DNA from: Candidatus Nitrosacidococcus tergens
Lineage (GTDB): Bacteria > Pseudomonadota > Gammaproteobacteria > Nitrosococcales > Nitrosococcaceae
Assembly (NCBI RefSeq): GCF_902810445.1
Contig: NZ_LR778175.1
Coordinates: forward strand, 1,693,001 to 1,757,000
Direction of reading: 5' to 3'
DNA length: 64,000 bases
Positions 60,224 to 64,000 of this stretch are shown piece after piece. The notes below the pieces were generated by a model. That model saw nothing but the letters and a program-made list of their open reading frames with translations. It was not told where the DNA came from and made no database searches. Within the stretch, counting starts at the first letter, position 1, and every line of letters begins with the position of its first letter. The position numbers were made by a program, and so were the translations under genes.

Positions 60224-61069
60224 TTACTTAGCTTGCTCTGATTGTGCGATAACTTTACTTTCTTGTGGATTACCTAATAAAGCAACTTGATCGGTTACCC
60301 ATCTATCAAACTCTTCTTGGGTTTTTGCCTCTACTACGATAGGCATAAATGCATGGCCTCGTCCACAAATTTCAGTGCATTGACCTCGATAAGTACCGGG
60401 TTTTTCAATCACTGCCCAAGCATCATTAATATATCCGGGAATTGCATCTTGCTTAAAGCCAAAAGCAGGAAGCCACCAAGCGTGAATAACATCATCAGCA
60501 GTAATTACAAAACGTACTTTCTTATTAATTGGAAGTACTAATGGATGATCCACTTCGAGAAGATAATTTTCGCCTTTAGTTGTTTTATTTTGTAGTTGAT
60601 CTATAGGTGTAGATAAACTACTGATAAAGCCAAAGTTATGATCAATGTAATCATATTTCCAACGCCATTGATATCCAGTCACCTTAACTGTTAAGTCGGG
60701 ATCGCTAGTATCGTATGTACGAAACATTGCTTTAGTTGCAGGTATAGCAATAGAAATCAAGATTACAAACGGTATAACTGTCCATACAACTTCAAGAAGT
60801 GCATGTTCATGGAACTGACTTGCGACAGGTCTTTTGGATCTACGGTGAAATACTACGATCCATGCCATAAGGCCATAAACAAGGCAGGCAATAGCAACGC
60901 AAACCCAGCCAATATACATATGAAGGCCATAAATCTCTTTTGAAATAGGAGTTACACCTTCTGTTAAATTAAAACCAAATTCAGCACTTGCGCGCCCACT
61001 GAGCAGAAGTAAACTTATACTTCCCGCAATGGTTGCGAATAAGCTTTTTCTCTTGTTAGACAGGCTCAT
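60224..61069 (-). CDS. ctaC: Cytochrome c oxidase subunit II
   Basis: Accepts electrons from cytochrome c at the CuA centre. The 281-residue protein has a signal peptide (~10-29), two membrane helices (~50-75 and ~95-112), GYQWRWKYDY for electron entry, and the CuA ligands H196, C231, E233, C235, H239 and M242 (QCTEICGRGHAFM). No fused cytochrome c domain, so it is caa3-negative. First gene of the oxidase operon. Confidence 0.97.
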   Translation of the reverse strand: MSLSNKRKSLFATIAGSISLLLLSGRASAEFGFNLTEGVTPISKEIYGLHMYIGWVCVAIACLVYGLMAWIVVFHRRSKRPVASQFHEHALLEVVWTVIPFVILISIAIPATKAMFRTYDTSDPDLTVKVTGYQWRWKYDYIDHNFGFISSLSTPIDQLQNKTTKGENYLLEVDHPLVLPINKKVRFVITADDVIHAWWLPAFGFKQDAIPGYINDAWAVIEKPGTYRGQCTEICGRGHAFMPIVVEAKTQEEFDRWVTDQVALLGNPQESKVIAQSEQAK

Positions 61070-61182
61070 TCATTTCCCCTCCAGCTATCGCTTTTAATAA
61101 TAAAATACTCATAACAAAACATATATGGAGTATATATCTTTTATATATACTTATCTAGATCAATAAGCACTAAATTAATTTT

Positions 61183-61686
61183 TCAAGTGATTTTAATAGA
61201 TTCGGCAATACTAGATCTACAGTACTTTCTTAACTCATATGCTAATCGTTGGCGCTCATCTTCTGTAAGAAAGCTGCCAATTTCAACTTCATTTCCATGG
61301 GATCCTATCATAAGCCGACTCATATACCACTCGTGAGCAGGGAGATTAACTCTAATTTTTGTCCAATAGCGATGAAATTTCCATATTTCTTCAAGTTTTT
61401 TACGGCCTCGAAGGATTTTAATATCATCCTGATCAATGGTAATTATTTCACGATATTGAGCTCGATTAGCACATAAATAAAAACCAGTGCCTAGAGCAAT
61501 TATTTCTAATCCTGCAAATGGAAAAATAAGCCATAAACCTAAAAGGCTAAATCCAATGGATATAGTACTAAGAGTTGCTGCAACGATTAAAATAACATTT
61601 CTCATTCCACGCCAACTAAGTGAATTGTTTGGTCGTAGTGTGAATTGATATTTGTTTTCATCGGGTATAAAGCTTCTGGAAATCAT
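61183..61686 (-). CDS. DUF2244 membrane protein
   Basis: A 167-residue inner-membrane protein with two close helices (~30-75) and a soluble C-terminal domain with RKKLEEIWKFHRYWTKIRV, LMIGSHGNEVEIGSFLTEDER and RLAYELRKY, which fit the DUF2244 pattern. Members commonly sit next to the cox operon; the function is not established. It lies upstream of ctaC on the same strand. Confidence 0.88.
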   Translation of the reverse strand: MISRSFIPDENKYQFTLRPNNSLSWRGMRNVILIVAATLSTISIGFSLLGLWLIFPFAGLEIIALGTGFYLCANRAQYREIITIDQDDIKILRGRKKLEEIWKFHRYWTKIRVNLPAHEWYMSRLMIGSHGNEVEIGSFLTEDERQRLAYELRKYCRSSIAESIKIT

Positions 61687-61728
61687 ATTGCTAGCCCCTC
61701 TAAATAATCACTAATATTAAATGTAAAT

Positions 61729-62073
61729 TTATTTTACCCAGGGCATGTTGAGTCCCTTTTGGCTAGCAAAATAAGCGCCTAAATCTGCTTTGTCTTGATC
61801 AGATAGAGGGGCTGCCATTCCTGCCATCACGTCATTTTTTCTATCACCAGACTGATAAGCGCTTAAAGCATGGACAATGTAATCTGTGTTTTGACCTGCT
61901 AGTTTAGGAAAACTAGGGGCAGCACTATTACCATCTACCCCATGACAACCCGCACAAGCTTCAGATTTTTGCTTTCCTGCTATTGAATCACCTTTTGGTT
62001 TTGCCATTGCTGTTCCAGAAGCAAGCACCATAGATACTGGGATTAATAAGAAAAATAACCATCGGTTCGACAT
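61729..62073 (-). CDS. Monohaem cytochrome c, periplasmic
   Basis: A 114-residue exported c-type cytochrome. I choose the ATG at 62073 because GGAGA lies ~8 nt upstream and a signal peptide follows (cleavage after AMA). Haem motif CAGCH (40-44), axial Met probably in MAGMAAPLSDQDKADL. It resembles cytochrome c-553/c4-half type carriers and is a likely electron donor to the oxidase encoded next to it. It follows a paralogous gene by 43 bp. Confidence 0.9.
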   Translation of the reverse strand: MSNRWLFFLLIPVSMVLASGTAMAKPKGDSIAGKQKSEACAGCHGVDGNSAAPSFPKLAGQNTDYIVHALSAYQSGDRKNDVMAGMAAPLSDQDKADLGAYFASQKGLNMPWVK

Positions 62074-62116
62074 AATAATGTTCTCCACCATATTTATTTA
62101 AATTATTAGCTTTACT

Positions 62117-62446
62117 TTATTGTTTTTCAAAGAAAGCAGCTATATCTTCCATATCCTGTTCAGTTAAACTGCCGGCTGATCCTTGCATTGACGGATGCTT
62201 TCTATCGCCAGATTTATATGCTTGAAGTGCAGAAACAATATACTCAGCATGTTGACCACCTAATTTTGGTACTTTATAGGTGGGATAAGCATTATTTAAG
62301 CCCTCAATACCATGACAACCCTGACACTGTCTTTGGTCTGCCTTTTGTCTACCAACTACAGGATCGCCTGCTGCTTGTACTGTCATGCTAAATAATAGTG
62401 CCATGCTAGTACCTAAGAGAAAAATAGGAAAACTTTTTTTATCCAT
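62117..62446 (-). CDS. Monohaem cytochrome c, periplasmic
   Basis: A 109-residue exported cytochrome c with signal peptide (cleavage after VQA), haem motif CQGCH (41-45) and axial Met in MQGSAGSLTEQDMED. It is a paralogue of the next downstream cytochrome (shared pattern: CxGCHG, PKLxGQxxxYIVxALxAYxSGDRK). The two may have separate donors or acceptors. Promoter region lies in the AT-rich gap upstream. Confidence 0.9.
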   Translation of the reverse strand: MDKKSFPIFLLGTSMALLFSMTVQAAGDPVVGRQKADQRQCQGCHGIEGLNNAYPTYKVPKLGGQHAEYIVSALQAYKSGDRKHPSMQGSAGSLTEQDMEDIAAFFEKQ

Positions 62447-62833
62447 TATTAACTCCCACTTACTGGTTAGTGTGTTATTTTTCGGTTTTGTTTTAAAAAA
62501 ATACCTAAATTCTTCCCTCTAGTGTTTAAATAGCTAGAGAGAACCCCACAAAACTAAATAAACTAAAACTTCCCTTCAATATATATTAAGCTATATTAGC
62601 TTAACAAACATATATAAAAAATATATCTTACTAAGTATATTTAAAAAAATAAATATAACAGAAATACCCTATATATTATTGAGTAATTGCAAATAATATC
62701 TTATTTTTACATCATTTGGTAATAATCTGTACTACTTTTATTACCTAAAATTCCTAGGTTTTATGAATTAACCTACGTGCTAAACTAGCAAGCGAGTAGC
62801 GTTATTATTTATGATAGATATAGGAAAATTATA
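62447..62833. other. AT-rich divergent intergenic region
   Basis: 387 bp between divergent cytochrome c and hisB genes, very AT-rich. It contains a 19-bp perfect inverted repeat at 62586-62604 (TTAAGCTA / TAGCTTAA, centre TAT) and a shorter one at 62756-62776 (TAGGTT/AACCTA). Their AT-rich nature makes chance symmetry more likely than for the sqr palindrome. No gene or clear promoter consensus is seen. Confidence 0.5.
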
Positions 62834-63424
62834 TTGAATCGATCAGTTAAAATTCGCCGAGAAACATCAGAAACTCAGATTGAAATTGCCCTGAATTTAT
62901 TAGGAAAAGGGGATTTTTCTGCTAAGACTGATATTCCTTTTCTTGATCATATGCTCAATCAAATAGCACAACATGGATTGATTGATCTTGATATAAATGC
63001 ATCTGGAGATCTACATATTGATTATCACCACAGTGTGGAGGACATTGGTATTACCTTAGGTCAAGCTTTAAAACAAGCAATTGGTGATAAAGTTGGCATT
63101 CAGCGGTATGGCTATGCTTATGTTCCATTGGATGAGGCACTTTCTCGAGTAGTATTAGATTTTTCAGGACGCCCCGGTCTTCACTATCGGGTACTCTATT
63201 CCCAGCATTATATTAATAACTTCGATGTAGATCTAATTCAGGAGTTCTTTCAGGGATTGGTAAATCATGCAGCGATAACTTTACATATAGATAATTTACA
63301 GGGGCGTAATACCCATCATATTGTAGAGACTATTTTTAAAGCCTTTGGTCGTGCCCTTAGGATGGCAGTGGAGCAAGATCCTCGGCGAGGAAGTATACTC
63401 CCCTCTACTAAAGGATCTCTATAA
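62834..63424 (+). CDS. hisB: Imidazoleglycerol-phosphate dehydratase
   Basis: Histidine synthesis step giving imidazole acetol phosphate. The 196-residue monofunctional protein (no N-terminal phosphatase domain) has the metal-binding blocks FLDHMLNQIAQHG, DYHHSVEDIGITLG, FLDH-type and HHIVETIFKAFGRAL. The start is TTG with AGGA upstream; no ATG gives a family N-terminus. It heads a his cluster with hisH 41 bp later. Confidence 0.96.
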   Translation: MNRSVKIRRETSETQIEIALNLLGKGDFSAKTDIPFLDHMLNQIAQHGLIDLDINASGDLHIDYHHSVEDIGITLGQALKQAIGDKVGIQRYGYAYVPLDEALSRVVLDFSGRPGLHYRVLYSQHYINNFDVDLIQEFFQGLVNHAAITLHIDNLQGRNTHHIVETIFKAFGRALRMAVEQDPRRGSILPSTKGSL

Positions 63425-63465
63425 AATAGCGAAAATAGTACATTTACTTTTTGGATAACTTTAAT

Positions 63466-64000
63466 ATGCCCTATGTTGCAATTATTGATTATGGGATGGG
63501 TAATCTTAGATCGGTTTCAAAAGCTTTAGAAAGGGCGGCAGAAGGGAAAAAAATTAGCATAAAAGTTACTAGTAACCCACAGGTGATAAAAGCAGCAGAG
63601 AGAGTAGTTTTCCCTGGGGTAGGTGCTATTCGAGATTGTATGCAGGAACTACGGAATCTAAATCTAGAATCTGCTATAAGAGAGTGTGCAGCAAATAAAC
63701 CCTTTTTAGGTGTATGTCTTGGTATGCAAGCACTTTTTGAATTTAGCGAAGAAAATGAAGGGACTCCATGTTTTGGAATACTCTCTGGAAAAGTATGCCA
63801 TTTTAATGCTAACCAATTATCTTTAAAAATCCCTCATATGGGATGGAACATAGTTCATCAACAATATAACCATCCTCTTTGGCAGGATATCCCTCAAAAT
63901 AGTCGTTTTTACTTCGTCCATAGTTATTATATAGTACCCCAGCAACCATCCCTGATTACAGGTACTACGGATTATATTACAACTTTTGCATCGGCTTTTG
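63466..64000 (+). CDS. hisH: Imidazole glycerol phosphate synthase subunit HisH, 3' end outside the window
   Basis: The glutaminase partner of HisF. 178 residues are visible. It has VAIIDYGMGNLRSVSKALER at the start, FPGVGAIRDCM, the nucleophile Cys in FLGVCLGMQALFE and the start of the catalytic His region RFYFVHSYY. The gene runs off the end of the window. It follows hisB as in many gammaproteobacteria. Confidence 0.95.
   Translation, partial: MPYVAIIDYGMGNLRSVSKALERAAEGKKISIKVTSNPQVIKAAERVVFPGVGAIRDCMQELRNLNLESAIRECAANKPFLGVCLGMQALFEFSEENEGTPCFGILSGKVCHFNANQLSLKIPHMGWNIVHQQYNHPLWQDIPQNSRFYFVHSYYIVPQQPSLITGTTDYITTFASAF

Noticed and set aside
61129..61151. AT-only inverted repeat (AGTATATAT/ATATATACT) upstream of ctaC
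   Set aside because: Nine-base arms made almost only of A and T are expected by chance in DNA of this composition, and nothing else supports a site.
1..64000. CRISPR arrays, insertion sequences, prophage or a new multi-gene defence system
   Set aside because: No regularly spaced short repeats, no transposase or integrase frames and no phage genes were seen on either strand. The only defence-like trace is the eroded AAA_13 gene.

Overview
The window is an AT-rich bacterial chromosome segment made almost entirely of housekeeping genes. Gene content and order (tol-pal with ruvCAB and ybgC, pilT-yggS-proC-yggT-yggU, argB-algC-dut-coaBC, an aa3-type cytochrome oxidase cluster, ispB/rplU-rpmA-obgE-proB) point to a gammaproteobacterium. 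A low-GC member of the Chromatiales/Nitrosococcus side is my best guess from memory of gene order. No phylogenetic marker here was tested, so that placement is an inference.

Layout. 1-1.9 kb: the end of an unknown protein and a small secreted protein of unknown function. 1.9-3.6 kb: secF without an adjacent secD, then a small RRM RNA-binding protein with a structured leader. 3.7-9.8 kb: a four-gene peptide-type ABC importer (yejABEF-like layout). 9.8-11.6 kb: a decayed AAA_13/RloC-like ATPase gene lying against the 3' end of tRNA-Lys(TTT). 11.7-25.1 kb: one long minus-strand block reading glnE, ilvE, yebC, ruvC-ruvA-ruvB, ybgC, tolQ-tolR-tolA-tolB-pal-cpoB, queE, queC. 25.2-29.3 kb: a copper P-type ATPase and its small copper chaperone, a decayed threonine aldolase gene and a DMT-family exporter. 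29.3-31.8 kb: two unknown exported proteins and pilT. 31.9-34.3 kb: yggS-proC-yggT-yggU. 34.3-41 kb: ampG, pyrE, argB, algC, dut, coaBC and an unknown exported protein. 41.2-46.7 kb: a sulfide:quinone oxidoreductase preceded by a perfect 38-bp palindrome, then an RND efflux pair. 46.9-52.9 kb: tRNA-Pro(CGG), ispB, rplU, rpmA, obgE, proB, rpsT and murJ. 53-62.4 kb: haem A synthesis, assembly and structural genes of an aa3-type cytochrome c oxidase, with two small monohaem cytochromes c. 62.8-64 kb: hisB and the start of hisH.

How the parts connect. The respiratory genes form one functional set: sulfide:quinone oxidoreductase feeds quinones, the small cytochromes c are candidate electron donors, and the ctaA/cyoE/ctaG/SCO-like/SURF1 proteins build the terminal oxidase. 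The copper ATPase and chaperone may interact with that copper demand, but nothing in the sequence links them directly.

I found no CRISPR array, insertion sequence, prophage or recognisable new multi-gene system. The most interesting points are the 38-bp palindrome upstream of sqr, a possible H-type pseudoknot in the leader of the RRM gene, the eroded AAA_13 gene next to tRNA-Lys, and the enlarged permeases of the ABC importer.
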